Part shown: positions 36,734 to 44,792 of the stretch, piece by piece
Numbering within the stretch: position 1 is the stretch's first letter
How the letters are laid out: every line of letters starts with the position of its first letter
Source: Devosia sp. XK-2
Lineage (GTDB): Bacteria; Pseudomonadota; Alphaproteobacteria; Rhizobiales; Devosiaceae
DNA: 64,000 nt
NCBI RefSeq assembly: GCF_037113415.1
Contig: NZ_CP146608.1
Location: 764,501 to 828,500 of the forward strand
Direction: 5' to 3'
Notes under the pieces: generated by a model
Told to the model about the DNA's origin: nothing
The model's database searches: none
Seen by the model: only the letters and a program-made list of their open reading frames with translations
Made by a program: the position numbers and the translations under genes

Positions 36734-37810
36734 ATGGCCCTTTCCCACCGGCCGGTGGCGTCCATTCGCCCGGTCAGAGCGGTTAGCCGAAAAGCCGTTG
36801 TCGCACGGACGATTGCGATGCTGCTGCTGGCCCCGCTTGCCTATATCGGCCTGGCCGGCGCAGCTTTGGGCCCGGGCTCCGCGCCGCTCGGCAATGCCGG
36901 ATTGCCCGGCAAAGCACCGCAACCCGTGGCCGTCGCGCATGCCAGCCTGACCTATTCCGGCGTCGATCCTATCATTACCGGCTCGGTCGATCATCTGTTT
37001 GAAAGCGCCAGCTTTACCGGCCCCAATCGCGCCATCAAGACCGATCGGGTGCGTCCGGTGGTCGATGCCATGACGATTGCCCAAAGCTTTGAAGCCGCGC
37101 GCCTGCAGATTGCCGCCTTGCGTGCGCCCGCCGATCCGGCTGCGCTGGGCCAGTCCAGCATCGCCGACGCAGACAAAAGCCCCCAACCTGAAAGCGGTCC
37201 CCGCATTTCCGTGGCTTCGCTCCACCCCAATGCTGCAGCGGCCCTTGATGCCATTGCCGGAATTGCCCCCAAAATGGATGGCGAGACCCTTGCCGATGTA
37301 GCCCTGCCGGTCTCGGTTCCAGAGCAATTGGCCTATGCCCGCGCCACCGCTCCGGCCACGGTCACGCAATTGCAGGGCGAGCCCATGGCCGGTCTCTCGG
37401 ACAAGGAACTCTGGTGCCTGGCGACGGCGGTCTATTTCGAGGCGCGCGGCGAGGTCTATCGCGGCCAGGTGGCGGTGGCGCAGGTAGTGCTCAACCGCGT
37501 CAAGGACCATCGCTATCCCGACACCATTTGCGGCGTCGTTTTCCAGAACCAGAACCGCCGCAACGCCTGCCAGTTCTCCTTTGCCTGCGACGGCATTCCC
37601 GAAACGGTGACCGAGCGCAAGCCTTGGGAGCAGGCAGAAGAAATCGCCACCAAGGTGACCAGTGGCGAGCTCTATCTGACCGAAGTGGGCGACGCGACCC
37701 ACTATCACGCCACCTATGTGCGGCCCGCCTGGGCACCACGCATGTCCAAGGTGACCCAGATCGGCCTGCACGTCTTTTACAAGTTCAAGCGCGGCTGGCT
37801 GTTCGGATAG
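36734..37810 (+). CDS. SleB-type cell wall hydrolase
   Basis: A 358-residue exported protein. Residues about 20-48 are a signal anchor (RTIAMLLLAPLAYIGLAGAAL). A low-complexity linker of about 170 residues follows, then a Hydrolase_2 (SleB/CwlJ) domain from about 220: LWCLATAVYFEARGE, VAVAQVVLNRVKDHRYPDTICGVVFQN (in parts), CQFSFACDG and THYHATYVRPAW. The Glu of YFEARGE is the likely catalytic residue. In spore-formers such enzymes cleave cortex muropeptides; in alphaproteobacteria they are thought to act in envelope growth or division. The upstream 179 bp holds AT-rich TTAA-containing sequence. Convergent with the 37815-38267 gene. Confidence 0.92.
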   Translation: MALSHRPVASIRPVRAVSRKAVVARTIAMLLLAPLAYIGLAGAALGPGSAPLGNAGLPGKAPQPVAVAHASLTYSGVDPIITGSVDHLFESASFTGPNRAIKTDRVRPVVDAMTIAQSFEAARLQIAALRAPADPAALGQSSIADADKSPQPESGPRISVASLHPNAAAALDAIAGIAPKMDGETLADVALPVSVPEQLAYARATAPATVTQLQGEPMAGLSDKELWCLATAVYFEARGEVYRGQVAVAQVVLNRVKDHRYPDTICGVVFQNQNRRNACQFSFACDGIPETVTERKPWEQAEEIATKVTSGELYLTEVGDATHYHATYVRPAWAPRMSKVTQIGLHVFYKFKRGWLFG

Positions 37811-37814
37811 GCGC

Positions 37815-38267
37815 CTAGGGCAGGGCCGGTCCGAACAGGCGGATCACCGAATTGCCGGCACGAGTGGTCAGGGCGAACCAGTCGCCATTGGACCAGAAGC
37901 GCACGAAATTGCGGGGCGCCGGCGCCACCTCGGTCACATCGATCCCCGGATAAAGCACATGCTTTGAGGTCAGCCCGTCGGTCGAATAGGTGCCGGTGGC
38001 CGTGGTGGCAATATTGACATAGCTCACCCGGCCCGCCTCGATTTTCTTCACCACCGCGCTCGAAATGGGATCGGTGGAAACCCAGTCGGCATATTCGATG
38101 CGATAGTCGCGATCGTCGAACTTCACCAGTTTGTCGGTATCGAAGCCGGCCGGCATTTCGTCGGCCAGAACGTCCAGCACATAGCCCGGACCGATCACGG
38201 CCAGGGCGGTCGCGCAAATGGCGCCCAGGGTCATGCCCATCAGCATATGGCGCGTTGGCAGGTTCAT
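37815..38267 (-). CDS. exported protein of unknown function
   Basis: A 150-residue protein with an N-terminal signal or anchor (residues 7-27: HMLMGMTLGAICATALAVIG). The remainder is beta-rich: DRDYRIEYADWVSTDP, a HVLYPGIDVTEVAP block and NFVRFWSNGDWFALTTRAG at the end. No Cys. I recognise no family. ATG at 38267 has AGGAG 8 bases upstream and is preferred over the open frame to 38291. Monocistronic between two unrelated genes; convergent with the SleB gene. Confidence 0.7.
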   Translation of the reverse strand: MNLPTRHMLMGMTLGAICATALAVIGPGYVLDVLADEMPAGFDTDKLVKFDDRDYRIEYADWVSTDPISSAVVKKIEAGRVSYVNIATTATGTYSTDGLTSKHVLYPGIDVTEVAPAPRNFVRFWSNGDWFALTTRAGNSVIRLFGPALP

Positions 38268-38380
38268 GGCGAGCACTCCTGACTGTTCCACTTCGGCACA
38301 GGGGCCTTAACGGATCAGTAACCATTCGGAGCCCGCGCGCAAACAGCAAACCCGCCTTAGGGTTAATCTGCACAGGGTGA

Positions 38381-38998
38381 TCAGGCGGGCGGAATGTTGC
38401 CGCTAATCTCCTCGAACGCCACAATAAAACGCTCATGGGCCTGCTGGGTCGGCCAGGGACGAATGAGCCGGTCGAACGCGTCGACATCGAAGGCCGACTG
38501 GCTGGGCACGCCGAACAGCCGCCGCGCCTCGGGCGGATCGAATCCGGCCAGATTGGTAGCCTCGAAAAAGGCCGCTTCCTGATCGGCCTTCTTCACCAGC
38601 TTACTGATGGCTGCCGGCATGGTGGCAGGCAGCGAGAAGCGCAGAAAGATGGCGGCGAGCAGCCCTTTCTCAACATCCTTGTAGCTCCCCCCGATCACCG
38701 CCTTGAAAGGCGAGATGATGTCGCCCACGACATATTCGGGCGCGTCATGCAAAAGGCATTGCAATTGGGCGGTGGCTTCGGCTTCCGGATTGGCCGCCCG
38801 GAACAGCTCCAGTACCAGCACCGAATGCTGCGCCACCGAAAAGGGATAATCGCCCACGGTCTGCCCGTTCCAGCGGGCCACGCGCGCAAGGCCATGGGCA
38901 ATATCGCTCAGTTCCACATCGACCGGCGAGGGATCGAGAATGTCGAGGCGGCGACCAGACAGCATACGCTGCCAGGCGCGGGAGCTTTGGCGGGACAT
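38381..38998 (-). CDS. HD-domain phosphohydrolase (YfbR-like)
   Basis: A 205-residue metal-dependent phosphohydrolase. The HD motif is in LLHDAPEYVVGD (H84, D85), with the upstream His in VAQHSVLV (H58) and a later KKADQEAAFFEA Asp, completing H-HD-D. The start, GRRLDILDPSP, and IAHGLARVARWNGQT are typical of the YfbR-type nucleotidase group that dephosphorylates deoxynucleoside monophosphates. Substrate is inferred from the family. Monocistronic; upstream of it lies the ygfZ gene on the same strand after 68 bp. Confidence 0.88.
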   Translation of the reverse strand: MSRQSSRAWQRMLSGRRLDILDPSPVDVELSDIAHGLARVARWNGQTVGDYPFSVAQHSVLVLELFRAANPEAEATAQLQCLLHDAPEYVVGDIISPFKAVIGGSYKDVEKGLLAAIFLRFSLPATMPAAISKLVKKADQEAAFFEATNLAGFDPPEARRLFGVPSQSAFDVDAFDRLIRPWPTQQAHERFIVAFEEISGNIPPA

Positions 38999-39066
38999 CA
39001 GGTACGAACGGGTTAGCAGACTGTTGGCGCTGACCTTAGCAGATGACGCCGATTCGAGAACGATGG

Positions 39067-39906
39067 CTACTCGTCCGTCTGAGGCCCGCCGAACTGGTAA
39101 TTTGCCCAGACCGGCAAGGCGACCTGCACAGGCTTGTCGGCGACCGTCACGTCGTCGGGGTCGGTGATCCGGTCGAGCCGGACGATGGCGACGGCCTGGC
39201 CATCGACCACCTGGCCGACAGCCCCCGCCTCGCGGCCACCGGCCATCACCACGCTGCCCGCTGGCGCCTCGACCCCCGAGACGATGACTGGTCGCCGCCG
39301 CGCTGTGCCGCGATGCTTCATACGCGAGACGACTTCCTGCCCGACATAGCAGCCCTTGGCAAAGTCGATGCCGTCGAGCAGGTCCATGCCGATATCATGG
39401 GCGAAGGCGTCATTGGCGGGAAAGTCATTGCCTTGATGCAGGATACCGCAGGAGATGCGTTCTTGTTGATAGAGTGTATCGTGCTGCACCCAGCCGCCGG
39501 TGGCCTCGACAGGTGCAATGGCGCGCCACCCCATGTCTATCGGACCCATGCGGTCGGTGTGGCGGATGCCGTCGGGCTCGGCATCCTGTGCAAATCCTAC
39601 GCGATGGGTCTCGCGCAGATCGTCGATCACCACCTGGGCGCGCAACCGATACATTTTCATGCGTTTGAAGAAGTCGTCGGCCACCGATTGGTGGACATCG
39701 AGCCAGAGTGCATCCTCGGCATATCCTGCGAGCCCCTCGGCCAGGATTTTCCCCTGAGGGGACAGCAGGGCCCAGGCGGCCGCCACGTCCCCGTCCCCCT
39801 TGCCGCTGCTGGGGATTTCCCCCGTCACGACATCGTTGAGCAGCCTGTGGGCATCAGGCCCCGAAAAGCGGAACAGGGCGCGGTCGGCCCGCAGATGAAT
39901 GGTCAT
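39067..39906 (-). CDS. ygfZ: YgfZ/GcvT-like folate-binding Fe-S assembly factor
   Basis: Tetrahydrofolate-binding protein that supports iron-sulfur cluster assembly and repair. The 279-residue protein has the defining motif K-G-C-Y-x-G-Q-E at 184-191 in GIDFAKGCYVGQEVVSRM, with Cys186. The N-terminal half is GcvT-like (SGPDAHRLLNDVVTGEI, WALLSPQGKILA). A C-terminal beta-barrel with AGGREAGAVGQVV follows. Length fits the family. Divergent from the dihydroorotase gene with an 86-bp promoter region. Confidence 0.93.
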   Translation of the reverse strand: MTIHLRADRALFRFSGPDAHRLLNDVVTGEIPSSGKGDGDVAAAWALLSPQGKILAEGLAGYAEDALWLDVHQSVADDFFKRMKMYRLRAQVVIDDLRETHRVGFAQDAEPDGIRHTDRMGPIDMGWRAIAPVEATGGWVQHDTLYQQERISCGILHQGNDFPANDAFAHDIGMDLLDGIDFAKGCYVGQEVVSRMKHRGTARRRPVIVSGVEAPAGSVVMAGGREAGAVGQVVDGQAVAIVRLDRITDPDDVTVADKPVQVALPVWANYQFGGPQTDE

Positions 39907-39992
39907 AGTGACTTGCCTTGCAAAGCTGCCGTCCGATATGTCGCTCTTGTAGGCTTACAAACCATACAAAGCAGACAGGCGGGACCCGAGAC

Positions 39993-41312
39993 ATGGCGCA
40001 GTACGACACGATTTTCAAGAACGCCACTGCGGTCAATCAGGACGGCGAGGGTCTGGCCGATATTGCGGTCAAGGATGGCAGGATCGCCGCGCTCGGTTCG
40101 GTCGAGGGCAGCGCCGCCGAAACCGTGGACTGCAAAGGCCTCCATATCCTGCCCGGCGTCATCGACACTCAAGTGCATTTCCGCGAGCCGGGCCTGACCC
40201 ACAAGGAAGATCTTGAAACCGGTTCGCTCGGTGCGGTCATGGGTGGCGTGACGGGCGTCTTCGAAATGCCCAATACCAATCCGTTGACCACCACCCGCGA
40301 GACCTTCGAGGCCAAGATTGCCGCCGGCACCAATCGCATGCATTGCGATTTTGCCTTCTATATCGGCGGCACCCACGACAACGTCGCCGAACTGCCTATG
40401 CTCGAAAAACTGCCTGGCTGCGCGGGCGTAAAGGTGTTCATGGGTTCATCCACCGGCTCGCTGCTGGTGCAGGACGATGCCGGGGTGGAAGCCATTCTGC
40501 GCGCCATCTCCCGCCGCGCTGCCTTCCACTCGGAAGACGAATATATGCTCGAAGAACGCAAGGGCCTGCGGGTTCCCGGCGATCCGTCCAGCCACCCGGT
40601 CTGGCGCTCGCCGGAAGTGGCCATGAGCTGCACCAAGCGGCTGGTGAACCTTGCCCGCAAGACCGGCAAGCGCATCCACGTGCTGCACATCTCGACCAAG
40701 GAAGAGATCGTTTATCTCGCCGACCATAAGGACGTGGCCTCGGTCGAGGTGACCCCGCACCATCTGACGCTGGACGAAACCGCCTATACCCGCCTCGGTA
40801 CCTATGCGCAGATGAACCCGCCCATACGTGACAAGGAGCATCGCGAAGGCATCTGGAAGGGCGTCGCCAATGGCGTTGCCGATATCCTGGGCTCCGACCA
40901 CGCACCGCACACCCGCGAGGAAAAGGACCATCCTTATCCTCAAAGCCATTCGGGAATGACCGGTGTGCAAACGCTGGTGCCGACCATGCTCGACCATGTC
41001 AATGCCGGGCGGCTGAGCCTGCAGCGTTTCGTCGACATGACCAGCCACGGTCCCAATCGCCTCTTCGGCCTAGCCAATAAGGGGCGCATCGCCGTCGGCT
41101 ACGACGCCGACCTGACCATTGTCGATATGAAGCGCCGCGAGACCATTACCAATGACTGGATCAAAAGCCGCGCCGGCTGGACGCCCTATGACGGCGTGAC
41201 GGTGACCGGCTGGCCTGTTGGCACCATCGTGCGCGGCAATAAGGTCATGTGGCAGGGCGAATTGGTGACCCCAAGCAAAGGCCAGCCCATGCGGTTTTTG
41301 GAGGCGCTGTAG
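39993..41312 (+). CDS. pyrC: dihydroorotase, class I-like
   Basis: Amidohydrolase that closes carbamoyl aspartate to dihydroorotate in pyrimidine synthesis. The 439-residue protein has a DHOase layout: FREPGLTHKEDLETG, MPNTNPLTT, a Lys147 in VKVFMGSS suited to carboxylation, H179 (FHSEDE), H232 (HVLHIST) and D302 (LGSDHAPHT). The usual first metal motif H-x-H is Q60-V-H62, so one metal ligand is lost. From memory this Q-x-H form is shared by a set of alphaproteobacterial DHOases. ATG 39993; the upstream open frame is not supported. Alternative: a related hydantoinase or allantoinase. Confidence 0.85.
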   Translation: MAQYDTIFKNATAVNQDGEGLADIAVKDGRIAALGSVEGSAAETVDCKGLHILPGVIDTQVHFREPGLTHKEDLETGSLGAVMGGVTGVFEMPNTNPLTTTRETFEAKIAAGTNRMHCDFAFYIGGTHDNVAELPMLEKLPGCAGVKVFMGSSTGSLLVQDDAGVEAILRAISRRAAFHSEDEYMLEERKGLRVPGDPSSHPVWRSPEVAMSCTKRLVNLARKTGKRIHVLHISTKEEIVYLADHKDVASVEVTPHHLTLDETAYTRLGTYAQMNPPIRDKEHREGIWKGVANGVADILGSDHAPHTREEKDHPYPQSHSGMTGVQTLVPTMLDHVNAGRLSLQRFVDMTSHGPNRLFGLANKGRIAVGYDADLTIVDMKRRETITNDWIKSRAGWTPYDGVTVTGWPVGTIVRGNKVMWQGELVTPSKGQPMRFLEAL

Positions 41313-41344
41313 AGGAGGGGGCGACGCGAAGGCGCGCGGCGCCC

Positions 41345-41896
41345 TCAGTCCCCGGCGACGAAGGCCTGCCATTCGCCATCTTTGCCGATATAGACGCGCC
41401 AGTAATACCAGGCCTCCAGCTCGACGAGCTCGGTGAGCTGCTCATGGGTGACGATGCGATAGGCGTCGACTTTCTGCGCCGGGGTCAGCGCGGAAAGATC
41501 TTCCATAACGGCGAGATAGGGCCAGACATAGCTGGGATCGTCGCTTTCTGTGTCGAACACGGCATAGGGCGCGTTCAGCAGATCGAGCAGGATGGCCAGG
41601 TTTTCCAGCCCCTCGCCATCGGCCGAATAGGTCTTGAGGTAGTCCACCGCGTCGTCCGGTTCTCCATAGGACACGGTGGGCGGAAATTTCTGCTCGGCAA
41701 TAATGGGACGCAAGGCTTCGATATCCCCGCTCAGCGCTGCATCGATAAGGCGCTGGCGCGTCTGTGCGACCGGCGCGGGCAGGGCACTGAGATCGCTACT
41801 GATCTCATAGAGCGGATATGGATAGGTCTCTATATCGTCCTGGGCCGGGGCCGGCACAGCGAAAAGCACGAAAAGCGGCAGGGCGATCAGGCGCAT
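41345..41896 (-). CDS. periplasmic protein of unknown function
   Basis: A 183-residue protein with a signal peptide (MRLIALPLFVLFAVPAPA, cleavage near residue 18). The mature protein is acidic and mostly helical, with TRQRLIDAALSGDIEALRP (ankyrin-like helix pair), VDYLKTYSADG, and a terminal YYWRVYIGKDGEWQAFVAGD that resembles a small SH3- or NTF2-like strand cluster. No known family. The ATG at 41896 has a near-perfect AAGGAGG. Convergent with the dihydroorotase gene and followed upstream by an unrelated small gene. Confidence 0.75.
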   Translation of the reverse strand: MRLIALPLFVLFAVPAPAQDDIETYPYPLYEISSDLSALPAPVAQTRQRLIDAALSGDIEALRPIIAEQKFPPTVSYGEPDDAVDYLKTYSADGEGLENLAILLDLLNAPYAVFDTESDDPSYVWPYLAVMEDLSALTPAQKVDAYRIVTHEQLTELVELEAWYYWRVYIGKDGEWQAFVAGD

Positions 41897-41961
41897 GGGC
41901 AATCCTCCTTGCGCCAAGGATCGGGCCTATCATCCGGGCTGGCAAGCAGGATTAACCGGCA

Positions 41962-42240
41962 CTACTGCAGAATGCGCTCCAGATTGTATTCGCCATTGCG
42001 AATGCGGTCCGGCAGTTGCGCCACGAGGTCGGCAGTTGCTTCATCGCCATGCAATTTCACGAAGGTCGCGAGCGCCGCGAACAGGGAGGCATGCGCCAGC
42101 GAGGCCGGTTCGAGCCCATCGTCTTCGGCGCTGTTCCAGGCCTCCGCCAGATATTCGAGCGCCAATTGCCGTTCCGACTGGCTACGGTCGAACGGGCCGA
42201 TTCCGGATGCGGGCGAGAAAATGGTCTTGGGCGTACTCAT
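41962..42240 (-). CDS. small protein of unknown function
   Basis: A 92-residue soluble protein with a Pro/Ser-rich start and two amphipathic helices (SERQLALEYLAEAWNSAED and a LFAALATFVKLHGDEATADLVAQL block), ending RNGEYNLERILQ. No Cys and no signal. It looks like one of the small conserved alphaproteobacterial proteins without known function. It is separated by about 65 bp from the neighbouring gene on the same strand. Confidence 0.65.
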   Translation of the reverse strand: MSTPKTIFSPASGIGPFDRSQSERQLALEYLAEAWNSAEDDGLEPASLAHASLFAALATFVKLHGDEATADLVAQLPDRIRNGEYNLERILQ

Positions 42241-42335
42241 ATCTCGGGCATAACATGCCCTGTCTGCCGCGGCTTGGGGGAAGTAAGCCGAAGGTTAACG
42301 CCGGGTAGGCAATTGCAAGGACCTGCGGAGATTGC

Positions 42336-42830
42336 CTATTCGGCAAAGCGCGTATGAATGTCCCGCGCCAGCTTCTGCGCCTCGCTCAACAGCCGCGTCA
42401 ACGCCTCCCGGGAAGAGGGGGTGCATTGCCGGTGCAGGCGCGAAAAGGCGGTATAGCCGGTATTGAAGGCCCCGGCCAGGCGCTGCCGGCGGTCCTCGTC
42501 CGGCTCGTCCAGATCGATCAGCTCGGCGGCCTGTTGCCGCCAGTCCTCGGTACCGGTGCCGCACAGCGGCTCAAGAAAATAGAGACTGCCCATGATCTCG
42601 GTCAGCCGCTCCATCTGCCGCTGGTAAAGCGGGTCTATGGCGAAGACGGGGGTGGCGAGGAGAAGGGCGAGGAGCACGCCGAGCAGGCCCCCGCCCTTGA
42701 TCCCTCCCCACAAGGGGGAGGGAAACGATGAACCAAAGCGTCGGCACCCTGCGCTTCCCTCCCCTCGATGGGGAGGTGCCGTGGGTGGGGTGGGGCCGCA
42801 CGCCGGAAGTGAAGAGTTCAACGCGTCCAT
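42336..42830 (-). CDS. TIGR02301 family exported protein with repeat-derived N-terminus
   Basis: A 164-residue protein. The conserved TIGR02301 part begins at about residue 66 (PLYQRQMERLTEIMGSLYFLEPLCG, in parts) and includes FNTGYTAFSRLH and the Cys pair in LCG and HRQCTP. Function is unknown. A short hydrophobic run, LLGVLLALLLATPVFA, at about 49-64, is the export signal. Residues about 10-48 are encoded by a double-hairpin repeat (42701-42776), seen as SPLWGGIKGGG. The ATG at 42830 has AGAGG ahead and lies 9 bp after the NUDIX stop. The original N-terminus seems to have been replaced or extended by the repeat. A downstream GTG inside the signal region is an alternative start. Confidence 0.75.
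   Translation of the reverse strand: MDALNSSLPACGPTPPTAPPHRGEGSAGCRRFGSSFPSPLWGGIKGGGLLGVLLALLLATPVFAIDPLYQRQMERLTEIMGSLYFLEPLCGTGTEDWRQQAAELIDLDEPDEDRRQRLAGAFNTGYTAFSRLHRQCTPSSREALTRLLSEAQKLARDIHTRFAE
42701..42776. repeat. double-hairpin palindromic repeat inside the TIGR02301 gene
   Basis: Left hairpin TCCCTCCCC (42701-42709) with GGGGAGGGA (42715-42723); right hairpin TCCCTCCCC (42756-42764), loop TCGAT, GGGGAGG (42770-42776). The same TCCCTCCCC/GGGGAGGGA design recurs at 48253-48377. These look like members of a dispersed palindromic family. This copy lies in the coding part of the TIGR02301 gene and is translated. Confidence 0.7.
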
Positions 42831-42839
42831 GCCGCCCTC

Positions 42840-43241
42840 TTACCAGCTTTGCCCCAACACCTTGAAGCACTCTTTGATCACCTCATCGAGCCGCGACGTA
42901 GTCCTGAGGGCGATGAGCATGCCGGGGTCCACCCATTTGTGGTCGCTGATCTCGTCGGAGGGGCGTATGACACCGGAAAAATCGGTCGTGGTGAAAACAG
43001 CGATGCGATAGGAGCCCTCGCGCCCTACGGATTGGGTCATGACATGGCGCAGATTGCGGACAGCCAGTCCCAGTTCCTCGCCGACCTCACGGGCGGCACA
43101 GGCCTCTATGCTTTCCCCGTCCTCCCAGCCGCCGCCGGGAAAACTCCACAAGTGCTGGAAGGGGGCATAGGCTCTTTTGATAAGCAGAATCCTGCCATCG
43201 CGGACAATGCCGACGCTGGCGCCTTTATGGGTCTGGGTCAT
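42840..43241 (-). CDS. NUDIX hydrolase
   Basis: A 133-residue hydrolase of nucleoside diphosphate-linked substrates. The Nudix box G-x5-E-x7-R-E-U-x-E-E-x-G-U is complete at residues 37-59 (GGWEDGESIEACAAREVGEE region). LWSFPGGGWE precedes it and a beta-rich end follows, EISDHKWVDP. Substrate not deducible; mutT-like 8-oxo-dGTPase or ADP-ribose-type are both possible. It is 9 bp upstream of the TIGR02301 gene and divergent from the SRAP gene. Confidence 0.92.
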   Translation of the reverse strand: MTQTHKGASVGIVRDGRILLIKRAYAPFQHLWSFPGGGWEDGESIEACAAREVGEELGLAVRNLRHVMTQSVGREGSYRIAVFTTTDFSGVIRPSDEISDHKWVDPGMLIALRTTSRLDEVIKECFKVLGQSW

Positions 43242-43304
43242 GGGATGCCGGTTTGCGATTCGTGTGCCAAGAGCTTACCTCTCCCCGAGCAAAGGAGACA
43301 CGCC

Positions 43305-44045
43305 ATGTGCGGACGTTATGCCTCGACCTTGCCACCCGAAATGATGACGGAACTGTTCAAGCTGCTGAACCGTGTCGAGATGGTGCCCCGCTACAATATC
43401 GCCCCGACCCAGCCCATCGTGGCCATCTGGGAGGCCGAGGGGCGGCGCGAGGCGCATTTCGCGCGCTGGGGTTTCGTGCCGAATTGGGTCAAGGACCCCC
43501 GCGAATTTCCGCTTCTGATCAATGCCCGCGCCGAAAGCATGTCCGAAAAGCCGGCCTTTCGCGACCGCGTCAAGCATGGCCGCTGCATCGTCCCGGCCAG
43601 CGGTTATTACGAATGGCACACCGGGCCGGACAAGAAAAAGCATCCCTACTACATCACCCGCGTCGACGGGCAGCCCATGGCGCTGGCGGGTCTCTATTCA
43701 AACTGGATCGGCCCCAATGGCGAAGAGGTCGACACGGTTGCCACCATCACGGTCGCCGCCAATCCGCAGCTTTCGGTGATCCATGACCGCATGCCAGCCA
43801 TTCTGCTGAGCGAAAACCAGCAGGACAATTGGCTCAATGTGCGTGATGTGCGGGCGCATGAAGCGGCGCAGATGGCGCTGCCGCTTGAGGATGGGGCGCT
43901 GAAATTCCATCCGGTTTCGACGCGGGTCAATTCCGCCCGTGACGACGATGCGGGCCTGATCGAACCTGTGGAGCTGGGGAAGCCCGAGCCGGCCGCGGTG
44001 AAGCCGAAAAAGCTTGCCGGCGGCGGGCAGATGGATTTGTTCTAG
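43305..44045 (+). CDS. SOS response-associated peptidase (HMCES/YedK, SRAP)
   Basis: HMCES-type protein that covalently shields abasic sites in single-stranded DNA. The 246-residue protein begins MCGRYAS, where Cys2 is the crosslinking nucleophile after Met removal. Active-site blocks follow: NIAPTQPI, ARWGFVPNW, INARAES (Asn), CIVPASGYYEWH (Glu) and FHPVSTRVNSAR (His). The C-terminal extension GQMDLF resembles a short DNA clamp-binding peptide (Q-x-D-L-F; compare the QLSLF-type beta-clamp motif), which would tether it to replication forks. AAAGGAGA precedes the ATG. No LexA box noticed upstream. Confidence 0.93.
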   Translation: MCGRYASTLPPEMMTELFKLLNRVEMVPRYNIAPTQPIVAIWEAEGRREAHFARWGFVPNWVKDPREFPLLINARAESMSEKPAFRDRVKHGRCIVPASGYYEWHTGPDKKKHPYYITRVDGQPMALAGLYSNWIGPNGEEVDTVATITVAANPQLSVIHDRMPAILLSENQQDNWLNVRDVRAHEAAQMALPLEDGALKFHPVSTRVNSARDDDAGLIEPVELGKPEPAAVKPKKLAGGGQMDLF

Positions 44046-44107
44046 CTGGACCGCGGCCTTATTCCTCTCCCCGAGGGCAGAAGAATAGATGGTATGGAGG
44101 CCTGCGG

Positions 44108-44716
44108 CTAAACGCCGATGTCAAAATAGCCCAGCGCGTCGCCGATGGCGTCTTCTTCGTAGTTCAGATGGCTGAGCAGCACTTTTTCCAATGCGCGGAA
44201 CACGGTCACTGCATCCGCGAAATTGGATTGGCCAGGCGCATCGGCCAACTTGATCAAGGCGTCGATCAAGCGTTCGAGGAGCTGGTGGACCACCACATGT
44301 TCGGCCTGCAGTCGGTCGGCAATGGCCTTGAAGGCCGGACCTTGCGCCGCAATGCCCGGAAAGACCGCATAGTCTTCGATGGAGTGATGGCCGTGCACAA
44401 ACTGGCAATATTGCCCGCAAAGGGTGCCGAAGCGCCGGTAGTTGGAAACCATGACCAGATCGGCGGTTTCCGTCCTGACCTCTTCAGCGCTGGCCTTGCC
44501 TTCAAAGGCGCGTTCGATCAGGCGCCCGAGCACCGTCATGTTCTCACGCAGATGGTCGTGGATCATCCTGAGATGTTCGCCGGGCTGTTTCTGCGCTTCG
44601 GTCACACCATCGAGTTTGGGAATGGCAGGACGCGTGGCGTCGTCGAGGAACTGAATGTCTTTAAGCAGCATGCGTTCATAAATGGGGTCCAGGAGTGGCC
44701 CCGCGCAAGAAGGCAC
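44108..44716 (-). CDS. hemerythrin HHE-domain protein
   Basis: A 202-residue four-helix-bundle protein with hemerythrin-like His/Glu ligands: HLRMIHDHLRENM at about 48-60, CQFVHGHHSIEDYAVFPG near 105-122, EHVVVHQLLERL and SHLNYEEDAIGDAL near the end. It likely binds a non-haem diiron centre for oxygen or nitric oxide sensing or iron storage. Start uncertain: GTG 44716 gives the full length, while ATG 44671 (MLLKDIQFLDD) would drop 15 residues. Monocistronic; lies downstream of the GlcD-like gene on the same strand with a 76-bp gap. Confidence 0.85.
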   Translation of the reverse strand: MPSCAGPLLDPIYERMLLKDIQFLDDATRPAIPKLDGVTEAQKQPGEHLRMIHDHLRENMTVLGRLIERAFEGKASAEEVRTETADLVMVSNYRRFGTLCGQYCQFVHGHHSIEDYAVFPGIAAQGPAFKAIADRLQAEHVVVHQLLERLIDALIKLADAPGQSNFADAVTVFRALEKVLLSHLNYEEDAIGDALGYFDIGV

Positions 44717-44792
44717 ATGGGAGTGACCGGGACCAGTTCAATCACCCGCGTGCTTCGAAGGCCGCTGCGCGCCCATCTCACCATGAGGGCGG

